Shown: positions 14,109 to 22,517 of the stretch, one piece after another
Position numbering within the stretch: position 1 is the first letter of the stretch
Layout: each line of letters starts with the position of its first letter
Origin: Epidermidibacterium keratini
GTDB taxonomy: Bacteria; Actinomycetota; Actinomycetes; Mycobacteriales; Antricoccaceae
DNA: 64,000 nucleotides
Direction: 5' to 3'
Assembly (NCBI RefSeq): GCF_009834025.1
Contig: NZ_CP047156.1
Span: 2,294,001-2,358,000, forward strand
Notes under the pieces: generated by a model
What the model was told of the DNA's origin: nothing
The model's database searches: none
Seen by the model: the letters and a program-made list of their open reading frames with translations, nothing else
Translations under genes and position numbers: made by a program

Positions 14109-16547
14109 ATGGCGCTGGCGCTGTACCGCAAATACCGTCCGGCGACCTTCGCCGAGGTGGTCGGTCAGGACCACGTCACCGGGCCGCTGATGACCGCCGT
14201 CGACTCCGGACGGATCAACCATGCCTACCTCTTCTCCGGCCCGCGTGGCTGCGGCAAGACGTCGTCGGCGCGCATCCTGGCCCGTTCGCTGAACTGCGTC
14301 GAGGGTCCGACGAGTACGCCGTGCGGCGTCTGCCAGTCGTGCATCGACCTCGCGCCGGACGGCCCGGGCAACATCGACGTGATCGAGATCGACGCGGCCA
14401 GTCACGGCGGCGTCGATGACGCCCGTGATCTGCGCGAGCGCGCGTTCCAGCTGCCGGTCGACTCGCGCTACAAGATCTACATCATCGACGAGGCCCACAT
14501 GGTCTCCAACCAGGGCTTCAACGCGCTGCTGAAGGTCGTCGAAGAGCCGCCGGAGTCGGTCGTCTTCGTCTTCGCGACGACCGAGCCCGACAAGGTGCTG
14601 CCGACGATCCGCTCGCGCACCCACCACTACCCGTTCCGGCTGGTGCCGCCGGCGCAGATGCGACAGCTGCTGCAGCGCAACTGCGAGTCCGAGGGAATCA
14701 CCGTCGGCGAGGCCGTGCTGCCGCTCGTCGTCCGCGCTGGCGGAGGGTCGGTTCGCGACTCGCAGTCGCTGCTCGACCAGCTGATCGCCGGCGCCGGGCC
14801 CGAGGGCATCACCTACGAATCGGCACTTGCGCTGCTCGGTGTCACCGATGCGTCGCTGCTGGATGACATGGTCGAGGCGATCGGCGTCGAAGACGGTGCG
14901 ACTGTCTTCGGAACCGTCGATCGGCTGATCGATGCCGGGCACGACCCGCGCCGCTTCGCCACCGATCTGCTCGACCGGCTACGCGACCTGATCCTGCTCG
15001 CCGCCGTGCCGGACGCCGGCGAAAAGGGGCTCATTGACGCACCCGACGACCACCTGCGACGGCTCGCCGACCAGGCTGGCCGCCTCGGGCTGTCGACCGC
15101 TTCGCGGCTTGCCGACATCGTGCACGAAGGACTGACGGAGATGCGGGGTACGACGGCACCCCGGCTTGGCCTTGAGCTCATTTGCGCGCGGATGCTGCTG
15201 CCCAAGTCCGGGCACGACGCGGCCGCGCTCACCCAGCGGCTCGAAAGGCTGGAGCGCCGACTGGAGATCGGTGGCCCTGCTGAGCGGTCGACCGAGCGTG
15301 GCGGCGGCCGGCCGGCTCCGCGCGAGGCCGTGCCCTCAGCCGCGAGCTCGACCCCGACCGGCGCGGGAGCGCCTGGCCGGTCCGCCGGTGCCGAGGCCGC
15401 GCGTGCTGCGGCCCGGTCGGCACCCCGACCGGTCGCGGTTGATGCTCCGACGGAGTCCGCGCCAGCACCAGAACCCGCGCCAGCACCAGAGCCGGCGCCA
15501 GCACCGGAGCCCGCGTCAGCACCGGACCCCAATCCCGAGCCCGCACCAACGCCAGAACCCACCCCGGAACCGGCGCCAGCACCGGAACGTATCCCGGAGC
15601 CGGCACCCACTCCAGAGCCGCGTGCGTCCGGAGACGACGCTCAACGGACCGCGCGCACCGAGTCGCCTGCGCAGAGTGACGGCGTACCAGACGATTCCGA
15701 GCTGACGGCACCGCAGCTGGCCGAGGCAGAGACGGCGCGGCAACATCAGGCGCAGCGTCCTGTCCCGGACGACGACGCCCCGGTCGACCCGCGGGCCGAA
15801 GATCCGCGAGCGGAGCCCGAGGCCGACCCACACCCGGCGGCCGCGAGCGCGCCGGACGCGCCCGAGCGTGATGACGCCGGGTGGCCCGAGGTAGCGGCTC
15901 CTGGCAGCGGTCGCCGTACCCCCGGGAACGCAGCGCCCAAGGCCGCAGCGCCGAAGACTGCAGCACCTGAGCCGAAAGCTCCGCAGGAGCCAGCTCCGCA
16001 AGCGCCGCGCGAGTCGGTGCCGACGCCGGAGCCGACAGACAGCGCCGCCGAGAGGGCGGCGCGCCCGCCTGCTGCTGCGCAGCGACCGCGCGACGAGGCC
16101 GCTGCAACGTCGTCGACAAGCTCATCGAGCTCTTTCGATATTGCCGAGGTGCGCCGTCAGTGGCCGTCGGTCGTCGATGCGATCAAGAAGCACAGCCGCG
16201 CCGGTGCGGCGCTCGTCGAAGCGACGACGCCGGTGAAGGTCGAAGGTTCGACCTTGATGCTCGCCGTTCCTGGTGGGCTGGTACGACGGCTGTCGGACCC
16301 GGGTCAGCAGCGCCCGCTGCAGGTCGCGCTCGATGAGGTGCTCGGGGTCAAGTGGCAGATCTCGGTCGGTGAACAGGGAGCAGCCGCGCCGGCGGGCGCC
16401 CCGCGCGAACCCGACGATGAGCCCGACCCCTACGACCCCGAGGACGAGACCGTCGACGACAGCCGGGGGAGCCTGGATCCCGGCGAGGCGGCGATGAACC
16501 TGCTGCGCGACGAGCTCGGGGCGCAACCGCTCGACGAGCAGCCGTAG
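14109..16547 (+). CDS. dnaX: DNA polymerase III subunit gamma/tau
   Basis: 812 residues. The AAA+ clamp-loader domain has Walker A (GPRGCGKTSS, ~45-54), a zinc module (C-x8-C-x2-C-x2-C in NCVEGPTSTPCGVCQSC), Walker B (IYIIDEAHM) and sensor regions. Domain III ends near residue 380. A long low-complexity linker rich in Pro, Ala and Glu (residues ~380-670) follows, with a PAPEPAPAPE-type repeat at ~449-497. Then comes a C-terminal domain (FDIAEVRRQWPSVVDAIKKHSRAGAALVEATTPVKVEGSTL) typical of actinobacterial DnaX. It is part of the replicase clamp loader. A classical frameshift for gamma was not identified. Confidence 0.95.
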   Translation: MALALYRKYRPATFAEVVGQDHVTGPLMTAVDSGRINHAYLFSGPRGCGKTSSARILARSLNCVEGPTSTPCGVCQSCIDLAPDGPGNIDVIEIDAASHGGVDDARDLRERAFQLPVDSRYKIYIIDEAHMVSNQGFNALLKVVEEPPESVVFVFATTEPDKVLPTIRSRTHHYPFRLVPPAQMRQLLQRNCESEGITVGEAVLPLVVRAGGGSVRDSQSLLDQLIAGAGPEGITYESALALLGVTDASLLDDMVEAIGVEDGATVFGTVDRLIDAGHDPRRFATDLLDRLRDLILLAAVPDAGEKGLIDAPDDHLRRLADQAGRLGLSTASRLADIVHEGLTEMRGTTAPRLGLELICARMLLPKSGHDAAALTQRLERLERRLEIGGPAERSTERGGGRPAPREAVPSAASSTPTGAGAPGRSAGAEAARAAARSAPRPVAVDAPTESAPAPEPAPAPEPAPAPEPASAPDPNPEPAPTPEPTPEPAPAPERIPEPAPTPEPRASGDDAQRTARTESPAQSDGVPDDSELTAPQLAEAETARQHQAQRPVPDDDAPVDPRAEDPRAEPEADPHPAAASAPDAPERDDAGWPEVAAPGSGRRTPGNAAPKAAAPKTAAPEPKAPQEPAPQAPRESVPTPEPTDSAAERAARPPAAAQRPRDEAAATSSTSSSSSFDIAEVRRQWPSVVDAIKKHSRAGAALVEATTPVKVEGSTLMLAVPGGLVRRLSDPGQQRPLQVALDEVLGVKWQISVGEQGAAAPAGAPREPDDEPDPYDPEDETVDDSRGSLDPGEAAMNLLRDELGAQPLDEQP

Positions 16548-16572
16548 CCGAAATAGCGACCGATCTTGGACA

Positions 16573-16590
16573 TTCGGCGTGCACGCCGAA
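16573..16590. promoter_or_regulatory. Perfect 18-bp palindrome between dnaX and the acyl-CoA dehydrogenase pair
   Basis: TTCGGCGTGCACGCCGAA is a perfect palindrome flanked by GATCTT (left) and GATC (right), about 90 bp before the dehydrogenase operon. It may be a TetR-type operator or a dnaX terminator without a U-tract. Confidence 0.4.
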
Positions 16591-16677
16591 GATCCGGCCA
16601 CGAAACTTGCCCAGGTCATAAGCGTGATCGCACCGCCGAGTTGACTCACGTGTCAGGTTGTGTGCGAGACTCGCAGC

Positions 16678-17775
16678 ATGGTCGACGCGAGTATGTCCGC
16701 AGCCGAGCTTGACGAGTACGCCGCCGCGGTCGGCGACTTCGCGAGACGGCGCTTGCCCGAGGTCACCGCGGCGCGCCCCGGCGTACCCCGCGACCCCGCA
16801 CCGGCTCGCGAGCACTGGCGCGGTCTCGCGGTCGACCTCGGCGCTGGCGGCCTGCTGGTTCCCGGCGAGTACGGCGGCGAAGGGGCGAGCCTGATCGAGG
16901 CCGGACGGGTCGCCGAGGCGCTTGGCGCCGAGCTGGCCAGCCTGCCGTTTCTGGCGAGCGGCGTACTCGCACCGACGCTGTTGCGGGAACTGGAGACCGA
17001 GCCAGCGCGCGAACTGCTCGGCCGGATCGCCGAAGGTGAGATCGTCACCGTCGCGTGGGCCGGGGACGACCCGGGTGCCGCCTCCGGCGAGCTGCGTCTC
17101 AGCGGCGACGCAGCGACCGGGCGGTTTCACTACGCGATCGACGCCGACCTCGCCGACGTCGTACTTCTCGTCGGCTCTGACGTCGTGGCTGCGGCGCCTG
17201 CCGACCAGCTGCAGATCACCGCCCGGCCGAGCTTCGACCTCACCCGCGCCCTCTGCGACGTGACCGCAGACAGCTCGTCGGTCACCGTCGTGGCCGAGGG
17301 ATCCCAAGTGCCGCAGGCATTCTCGCGCATGCTGGAGGCTGGCCGGCTCATGCTTGCCGCCGACTGTGCGGGCGGTGCGCAGGCGGCCCTCGCCCTCGCC
17401 GTCGCCTACTCCAAGGAGCGCATCCAGTTTGGCCGGGAGATCGGCAGCTTCCAGGCGATCAAGCACCTGCTCGCGGATTCCTACGTCGCTGCCGAGTCCG
17501 CGATCTCGGTCGCTCGCGCCGCAATCGTCGCCCACGAGACCGGGGAGCCAGACGCGGCCGAGCTGGTCGCGCTCGCCGCCTTCTACCCGGCCGAGCGATA
17601 CGTCGATGTCGCCGCGACCGGGATCCAGGTGCACGGCGGGATCGGCTTCACCGTCGAGCGCGCCGCCCACCTCTTCCGTCGCCGAGCCGAGTCGGCGCGG
17701 CACCTGCTCGGCGGTCCCGCGCAGCTTAAGGCGGCGTACGTCGCAACCCTCGCTGCTGAAGGAGATGTCGCATGA
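16678..17775 (+). CDS. Acyl-CoA dehydrogenase, probable non-catalytic subunit
   Basis: 365 residues from ATG 16678 (a GTG at 16660 and an ATG at 16693 are alternatives). The acyl-CoA dehydrogenase fold is clear: LLVPGEYGGEGASLIEAGRVAEALG, RIQFGREIGSFQAIKHLLADSYV (with an extra E before R), VHGGIGFTVERAAHLFRRRA. The region that normally holds the catalytic Glu reads ESARHLLGGPAQLKAAY, without the GEGT-type motif. It overlaps a second dehydrogenase gene by 4 nt. Such pairs in actinobacteria form alpha2beta2 enzymes for CoA-linked steroid or other bulky side chains. The substrate here is unknown. Confidence 0.82.
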   Translation: MVDASMSAAELDEYAAAVGDFARRRLPEVTAARPGVPRDPAPAREHWRGLAVDLGAGGLLVPGEYGGEGASLIEAGRVAEALGAELASLPFLASGVLAPTLLRELETEPARELLGRIAEGEIVTVAWAGDDPGAASGELRLSGDAATGRFHYAIDADLADVVLLVGSDVVAAAPADQLQITARPSFDLTRALCDVTADSSSVTVVAEGSQVPQAFSRMLEAGRLMLAADCAGGAQAALALAVAYSKERIQFGREIGSFQAIKHLLADSYVAAESAISVARAAIVAHETGEPDAAELVALAAFYPAERYVDVAATGIQVHGGIGFTVERAAHLFRRRAESARHLLGGPAQLKAAYVATLAAEGDVA

Positions 17776-18923
17776 GCATCCGCGATGAGGTGCGGGAGTG
17801 GCTGGCCGGCAACTGGAATCCTGGGATGGACCGCAGCGAGTTCCGGCAGCAGGCGCTTGGGTCCGGCTGGCTCGTGCCGACCTGGAGCGAGCGATGGTTC
17901 GGCAAGGACCTCAACGCGGCCGATGCCGAGGTCGTGGGCGAGGAGTTCGAGCGGGTCGGCGCGCCGGCTCGCGCTGACCGAAACCACCTGCACGCCAGGG
18001 TGATCTATGAGCTTGGATCCGACGAGCTGCGCGAGCAGTACCTCCGTGACCTGCTCACCGACCGCGTCGAGGGCTGCCTGCTCTATAGCGAGCCGGGTGC
18101 CGGATCAGACCTCGCCAGCGCGCGCACCTCCGCCGTGCGCGAGGGCGACCAGTGGCGGGTCAACGGCCAGAAGGTGTGGACCTCGCACGCGCGCGAGGCC
18201 GACTACGGGCTGCTCGTGGCGCGCACCAACGCAGACAAGCCCAAGCACACCGGCATCACGTTTTTCGTGCTGCCGATGAAACAGCCCGGTGTCGAGGTCC
18301 GCCCGATCACCCAGATCACCGGCGACCAGCACTTCAACGAGGTCTTCCTGACCGACGCGCTCGTCGACGACGCCAACCGGCTTGGTGACGTCGATGCCGG
18401 GTGGCAGACGCTGATGATCGCGCTCGGCTACGAGCGGCTCGTGATGGGGGCGCGCGGCGTCGGCTCTCGCGCCTCCGATCCCACCTACGTCGGCACCGGC
18501 GACGACCTGATCGCACTCGCCCGCGAGCACGGCGTACTCGACGACTCGGCGACCGCGCAGTCGCTCGCCGACATCTACGCGGCACGTACGGCGGCCCGGC
18601 TCAACGCCGCGCGGTACGCCGACGAGGGGCGTGGCCTCGACCCGGCAGCGATGTCGCTTGGCAAGCTGTCGATGTCGGCGATCCTGCACGGCACAGCGCG
18701 AGTACGCCGCGACATCATCGGTGCCGCAACGCTTCTTGATGAGCGCAGTGACCCGCCGGGCGAGGCAGAGATCGCCAACTTCTTCACCCTCGATGCCTAC
18801 TTCACCTCGATCGGTGGCGGGACCGACCAGATCCAGCGCAACATCCTTGCCGAGCGGGTCCTGGGCCTGCCGAAGGAAGCCGATCCATCGAAGTCGATCC
18901 CCTTCCGCGAGGTCCCCCAGTAG
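17772..18923 (+). CDS. Acyl-CoA dehydrogenase, partner subunit
   Basis: 383 residues. It has the family core: YSEPGAGSDLASARTSAVREGDQWRVNGQKVWTSHA, a beta domain (FFVLPMKQPGVEVRPITQITG), and a C-terminal helix domain ending IGGGTDQIQRNILAERVLGLPKE. The GGGTDQIQRN signature is that of FadE-type dehydrogenases, whose catalytic base lies elsewhere than in GEGT enzymes. It is coupled to the preceding subunit gene (ATGA) and ends 70 bp before ybaB. The pair sits between dnaX and ybaB-recR, which are usually close neighbours. Confidence 0.87.
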   Translation: MSIRDEVREWLAGNWNPGMDRSEFRQQALGSGWLVPTWSERWFGKDLNAADAEVVGEEFERVGAPARADRNHLHARVIYELGSDELREQYLRDLLTDRVEGCLLYSEPGAGSDLASARTSAVREGDQWRVNGQKVWTSHAREADYGLLVARTNADKPKHTGITFFVLPMKQPGVEVRPITQITGDQHFNEVFLTDALVDDANRLGDVDAGWQTLMIALGYERLVMGARGVGSRASDPTYVGTGDDLIALAREHGVLDDSATAQSLADIYAARTAARLNAARYADEGRGLDPAAMSLGKLSMSAILHGTARVRRDIIGAATLLDERSDPPGEAEIANFFTLDAYFTSIGGGTDQIQRNILAERVLGLPKEADPSKSIPFREVPQ

Positions 18924-18993
18924 CGTCACGGCACGGGCGGTGCGAGCCGACTAGGCTTGGACCGGCACGACGTACCCACCCAAGGAGTAACTG

Positions 18994-19356
18994 ATGGAGC
19001 CGACCAGCGGCAACCTGCCCGAGATGCCTGGCCAGATGCCCGATATGTCTGCGATCTTGGAGCAGGCACAGAAGATGCAAGAGGACCTGGCGAAGGCTCA
19101 GCAGGAGCTGGCCGAGGCGCAGGTCGAAGGCAGCGCCGGCGGCGAGCTGGTCAAGGTCACGATGACCGGCACCGGCGAGGTGACCGCGGTCAACCTCGAC
19201 GCCAAGGCGGTCGACCCGGAGGATGTCGAGTCGCTGCAGGACCTCATCGTCGCGGCGTTCCGCGATGCCGCGCGCAAGTCCAACGAGCTGACGCAGCAGA
19301 AGATGGGCGGCGTGACCGGCGGTCTCGGTGGGCTCGGTGGCGGGCTTGGCCTCTAG
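18994..19356 (+). CDS. YbaB/EbfC family nucleoid-associated protein
   Basis: 120 residues. The helical N-terminus ([33 protein letters not shown]) and the core [54 protein letters not shown] are diagnostic. There is a Gly/Leu-rich tail. Family members bind DNA as dimers and are genetically linked to recR. AAGGAG precedes the ATG at 18994. It is followed by recR after 41 nt. Confidence 0.93.
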   Translation: MEPTSGNLPEMPGQMPDMSAILEQAQKMQEDLAKAQQELAEAQVEGSAGGELVKVTMTGTGEVTAVNLDAKAVDPEDVESLQDLIVAAFRDAARKSNELTQQKMGGVTGGLGGLGGGLGL

Positions 19357-19397
19357 CAACACCACCCCGTCGGCGTACTCGGCGCGGAGGCGCTGAG

Positions 19398-19997
19398 ATG
19401 GCCTTCGAGGGCGCTGTTCAGGACCTCATCGACGAGCTCGCTCGGTTGCCCGGAGTCGGTCCCAAGGGCGCGCAGCGCATCGCCTTCCACCTACTCGGCG
19501 TTGATGGCGAGCAGATCAGCGAGCTCATCGACGCGCTGCGACGAGTCAAGGACGAGGTGCGCTTTTGCGTCACCTGCGGCAATGTCAGCGAAGAAGATGT
19601 CTGCCGCATCTGCCGCGACCCGCGCCGCAGCGATGACGTGATCTGTGTCGTCGAGGAGTCGAAGGACGTGGCGGCGATCGAGCGCACTCGGGAGTTCCGC
19701 GGGCGCTATCACGTGCTCGGCGGCGCACTCGACCCCGTCAACGGCGTGGGCCCTGAGCACCTGCGGATCACCGAGCTGATGAACCGGCTCAGCAACCCCG
19801 GCGTCGGTGAGGTCATCATCGCCACCGATCCCAACCTCGCCGGAGAGGCGACAGCGACCTACCTCATCCGGATGCTCTCTACGCTCGGCATCACGGTCAC
19901 CCGCCTCGCGAGCGGCCTGCCGGTCGGCGGCGATCTGGAGTACGCCGACGAGGTGACACTGGGCCGCGCGTTCGCCGGACGCCGCGCTGTGAGCTAG
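19398..19997 (+). CDS. recR: Recombination mediator protein RecR
   Basis: 199 residues, the usual RecR length. It has the N-terminal helix-hairpin-helix ([24 protein letters not shown]), a C4 zinc finger ([18 protein letters not shown]), and a Toprim domain ([33 protein letters not shown]). It is part of the RecFOR gap-repair pathway. Start is ATG 19398; longer in-frame readings overlap ybaB and are not credible. Confidence 0.96.
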   Translation: MAFEGAVQDLIDELARLPGVGPKGAQRIAFHLLGVDGEQISELIDALRRVKDEVRFCVTCGNVSEEDVCRICRDPRRSDDVICVVEESKDVAAIERTREFRGRYHVLGGALDPVNGVGPEHLRITELMNRLSNPGVGEVIIATDPNLAGEATATYLIRMLSTLGITVTRLASGLPVGGDLEYADEVTLGRAFAGRRAVS

Positions 19998-20045
19998 TAC
20001 GCCGCCCGCGCAGCCAGGCGCGACCCGATCGAGAGGACCGACGAG

Positions 20046-21317
20046 ATGCAGACCCCCGTCCCCGGTTACCTTGCCGAGCTACTAGAAAGCTGTGACGGCG
20101 ACTCGTCCGGTGAGCCGGCGGCATACATCCCCGAGCTGGCTCGCGCTGACGTCTCGTTGTTTGGCGTGGCGGTCGCCGCGCCCGACGGTGTGGTCTATGC
20201 CGCGGGCGATGCCGACGTACCCTTCACGATCCAGTCGATCTCCAAGCCCTTTGCCTACGCACTTGCCCTGCAGGACAGGGGATGCGACTTCATCTTGAGC
20301 AAGGTCGGCACCGAGCCGTCAGGCGACGCGTTCAACATGATCTCGCTCGAGTCGGGCACCGGCCGCCCCCGCAACCCGATGATCAACATCGGCGCGATCA
20401 CCACGCATGCGCTGACGGGAGATCCGTCGATGGACCCGCAACAGCGCTTTGAGCGGGTACGCGATGGGCTGTCGGCCTTCGCCGGTCGCCGTCTGGAGGT
20501 CGACGAGGCGGTCTTCGACTCCGAGATGTCGACCGCCGACCGCAACCGATCGCTGGCGTTCATGGTGCGCAGCTACGGAATCATCGACAGCGATCCGATC
20601 GAAGCAGTGCACGGCTACACCAGGCAGTGCTCGCTGTTGGTGACCGCGAAGGATCTCGCGGTCATGGGCGCGACCCTTGCCAATGCTGGCGTTAACCCGC
20701 TTACCGGTGAGCGGGTCGTCGACCAGGCGGTGGTCCGGCAGGTGCTGAGCGTGATGCTCACGTGCGGGATGTATGACGCTGCAGGCGACTGGGTGACGAC
20801 GGTCGGCATTCCGGCCAAGAGCGGCGTCGCGGGCGGGATCCTCGGTGCGCTGCCTGGGCAGGTCGGCATCGGAGCCTTCTCGCCCCCGCTCGATGAGTTC
20901 GGCAACAGCGTGCGCGGAGTGCAGGTGTGCCAGCGGCTTTCTGGCGACATGGGGCTGCACCTGATGGGCGCGGCGACGGGTGGCCCGGTCACGGTGCGCG
21001 AGGTCGTCGAGGCGACGGTCGACGGCGACCCGATCACCGTCGTACGGCTGCAGGGCGACGTGCACTACACGCAGGCCGAGCGGTCGCTGCGGGTGTTCAG
21101 CGAGATTGAGCCGGGCGATTCCCCGGTCGCAATCGACGTCAGCCGCACGGCCGAGTTCAACGACGTGGGACGTCGGATGATCCTCGAAGGCATCCGACGG
21201 CTCGGGCTCGACGGCCACCCGGTGACGCTCGTCGACCCGGACGGCGTACTGCCCGACCCGCACGTGGGCGATGGCCCGCAGCCGACGGTCGTGCAACGGC
21301 TCGCCCTCGACTCGTAG
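20046..21317 (+). CDS. glsA: Glutaminase with C-terminal STAS-like domain
   Basis: 423 residues, versus ~310 for the minimal enzyme. The glutaminase domain has the serine-dependent motif FTIQSISKPFAYALAL (Ser-x-x-Lys), NPMINIGAI, ESEM-like DSEMSTADRNRSLAF, and SGVAGGILGALPGQVGIGAFSPPLDEFGNSVRG. From about residue 325 a STAS-type domain follows (VRLQGDVHYTQAERSLRVFSEI ... VAIDVSRTAEFNDVGRRMILEGIRRLGLDGHPVTLVDP). It hydrolyses glutamine to glutamate and ammonia. The STAS tail suggests protein-protein regulation. The gene converges with mrpG, with 2 bp between stops. Confidence 0.92.
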   Translation: MQTPVPGYLAELLESCDGDSSGEPAAYIPELARADVSLFGVAVAAPDGVVYAAGDADVPFTIQSISKPFAYALALQDRGCDFILSKVGTEPSGDAFNMISLESGTGRPRNPMINIGAITTHALTGDPSMDPQQRFERVRDGLSAFAGRRLEVDEAVFDSEMSTADRNRSLAFMVRSYGIIDSDPIEAVHGYTRQCSLLVTAKDLAVMGATLANAGVNPLTGERVVDQAVVRQVLSVMLTCGMYDAAGDWVTTVGIPAKSGVAGGILGALPGQVGIGAFSPPLDEFGNSVRGVQVCQRLSGDMGLHLMGAATGGPVTVREVVEATVDGDPITVVRLQGDVHYTQAERSLRVFSEIEPGDSPVAIDVSRTAEFNDVGRRMILEGIRRLGLDGHPVTLVDPDGVLPDPHVGDGPQPTVVQRLALDS

Positions 21318-21319
21318 AG

Positions 21320-21673
21320 CTATCGGTCGGCCTTCTTCAGAGCTTCGTCGAGCTCGTCGATCTCCTGCGACTCCGGCGTGACGACGTGCGCGCGGTACGC
21401 CGAGCGGCTGACCATATGCGCCGCGACTGGTGCGGTCAGCGCCTGCGAGATCCCCACGATCAACAGCGTTCCGAACGCTGCCCACGACCGAAGCGACAAC
21501 GCGAGCCCGACCAGAATCAGCAGCAGCCCGAGGGTCTGCGGCTTGGCTGCGGCATGCATCCGCACGAAGAGGTTGGAGAAGCGCACCGTGCCCAGCGCGC
21601 CGAAGAACGACTGCAGTGCGCCAAGCAGCAGCGCCACGGCTCCCGCGACATCGAACACCGTTGACCAGTTCAT
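21320..21673 (-). CDS. mrpG: Mrp Na+/H+ antiporter subunit G
   Basis: 117 residues. The family pattern is present: LLLGALQSFFGALGTVRFSNLFVRMHAAAKPQTLGLLLILVGLAL, then a third hydrophobic segment and a charged tail. Start is ATG 21673, 2 nt after the mrpF stop. It is the last gene of the mrpACDEFG operon. It is required for assembly of the multisubunit antiporter in characterised systems. Confidence 0.92.
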   Translation of the reverse strand: MNWSTVFDVAGAVALLLGALQSFFGALGTVRFSNLFVRMHAAAKPQTLGLLLILVGLALSLRSWAAFGTLLIVGISQALTAPVAAHMVSRSAYRAHVVTPESQEIDELDEALKKADR

Positions 21674-21675
21674 GA

Positions 21676-21939
21676 CTACCGCCGTCCCCGGGTCGCCATA
21701 AAGCGCGCGACCGCGAGTGAGCCGACGAAGCCGACCAGCGAGAGCACCAGCAGGATCGGCAGCGCGCCCTGACCGTCGGTGTAGACGATCGTGACGGCGA
21801 CGCCGCCGATCACCACCGAGACGAGTACGTCGTTGGCGCCGACCCGGTCGAGGTTGGTGGGGCCGATCGACATCCGGTAGAGCGCCATCGCCGCCGCGGC
21901 GACGAGCAGCCCGATCGCGATCAGGTAGACGACGTTCAT
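21676..21939 (-). CDS. mrpF: Mrp Na+/H+ antiporter subunit F
   Basis: 87 residues with three hydrophobic segments. It has the family motif MYRMSIGPTNLDRVGANDVLVSVV (here ALYRMSIGPTNLDRVGAND). The start overlaps mrpE by 4 nt. It is a small membrane subunit of the Mrp complex. Confidence 0.92.
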   Translation of the reverse strand: MNVVYLIAIGLLVAAAAMALYRMSIGPTNLDRVGANDVLVSVVIGGVAVTIVYTDGQGALPILLVLSLVGFVGSLAVARFMATRGRR

Positions 21940-22517
21940 GACTTCTCACGCTCCCGTGTGCCCTCGCCGTCCACCATGGCGATCTCCTCCTTGGAGCCGA
22001 TTGCACGCACGAGGCGACGCTCGACGGCGAGTACGTCGGCGCGGGCCTGGTCGGCCTGCTCGCGGGTGTGCACGCCGAGCTCGTGCACGTAGAGCACTCC
22101 GGCGGTACGCCGCGCCTCCACGACCGTCGATCCCGGCACCAGCGAGATCATCACGGCCAACAACGTCAGATATAGGTCCGAATGCACCCGCATCTTGACC
22201 TCGATGATCGACCCGGTCTCGGCGACCTTCGGGCGCACCGCCAGCCAGCTGAGCTGGAAGGACGCGACGACGAGGTCGCGGAAGAACAGCACAAGCAACG
22301 CGAGGAACCGCAGCGGATGGATCCGCCCGTCGTAGGGGACGGACGGCAGCGGCAGCACCGTGGTGATGACCAGCCCGATCAAGAGGCCGTTGACGACGTT
22401 GCCCCAGGTGATGCTGTCCCACAGCACCGTCCACAGCAGGGCGACCGCGATGATCGCGCGCGGCTGGAAGCCGCCGCGCTGCAACCTGGTGCGGGTGATC
22501 GCGCCGCGCCCGATCAC
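21936..22517 (-). CDS. mrpE: Mrp Na+/H+ antiporter subunit E
   Basis: 193 residues from GTG 22517, which overlaps the mrpD TGA (GTGA). It has two to three hydrophobic segments (RAIIAVALLWTVLWDSITWGNVVNGLLIGLVI; LRFLALLVLFFRDLVVASFQLSWL), then SIIEVKMRVHSDLYLTLLAVMISLVPGSTVVE, the hallmark of MrpE. A charged C-terminal tail (~45 residues) is longer than in short homologues. Confidence 0.92.
   Translation of the reverse strand: MIGRGAITRTRLQRGGFQPRAIIAVALLWTVLWDSITWGNVVNGLLIGLVITTVLPLPSVPYDGRIHPLRFLALLVLFFRDLVVASFQLSWLAVRPKVAETGSIIEVKMRVHSDLYLTLLAVMISLVPGSTVVEARRTAGVLYVHELGVHTREQADQARADVLAVERRLVRAIGSKEEIAMVDGEGTREREKS

Noticed and set aside
18957-19397. Open frame extending recR upstream
   Set aside because: It overlaps ybaB in another frame; RecR homology begins at the ATG at 19398.
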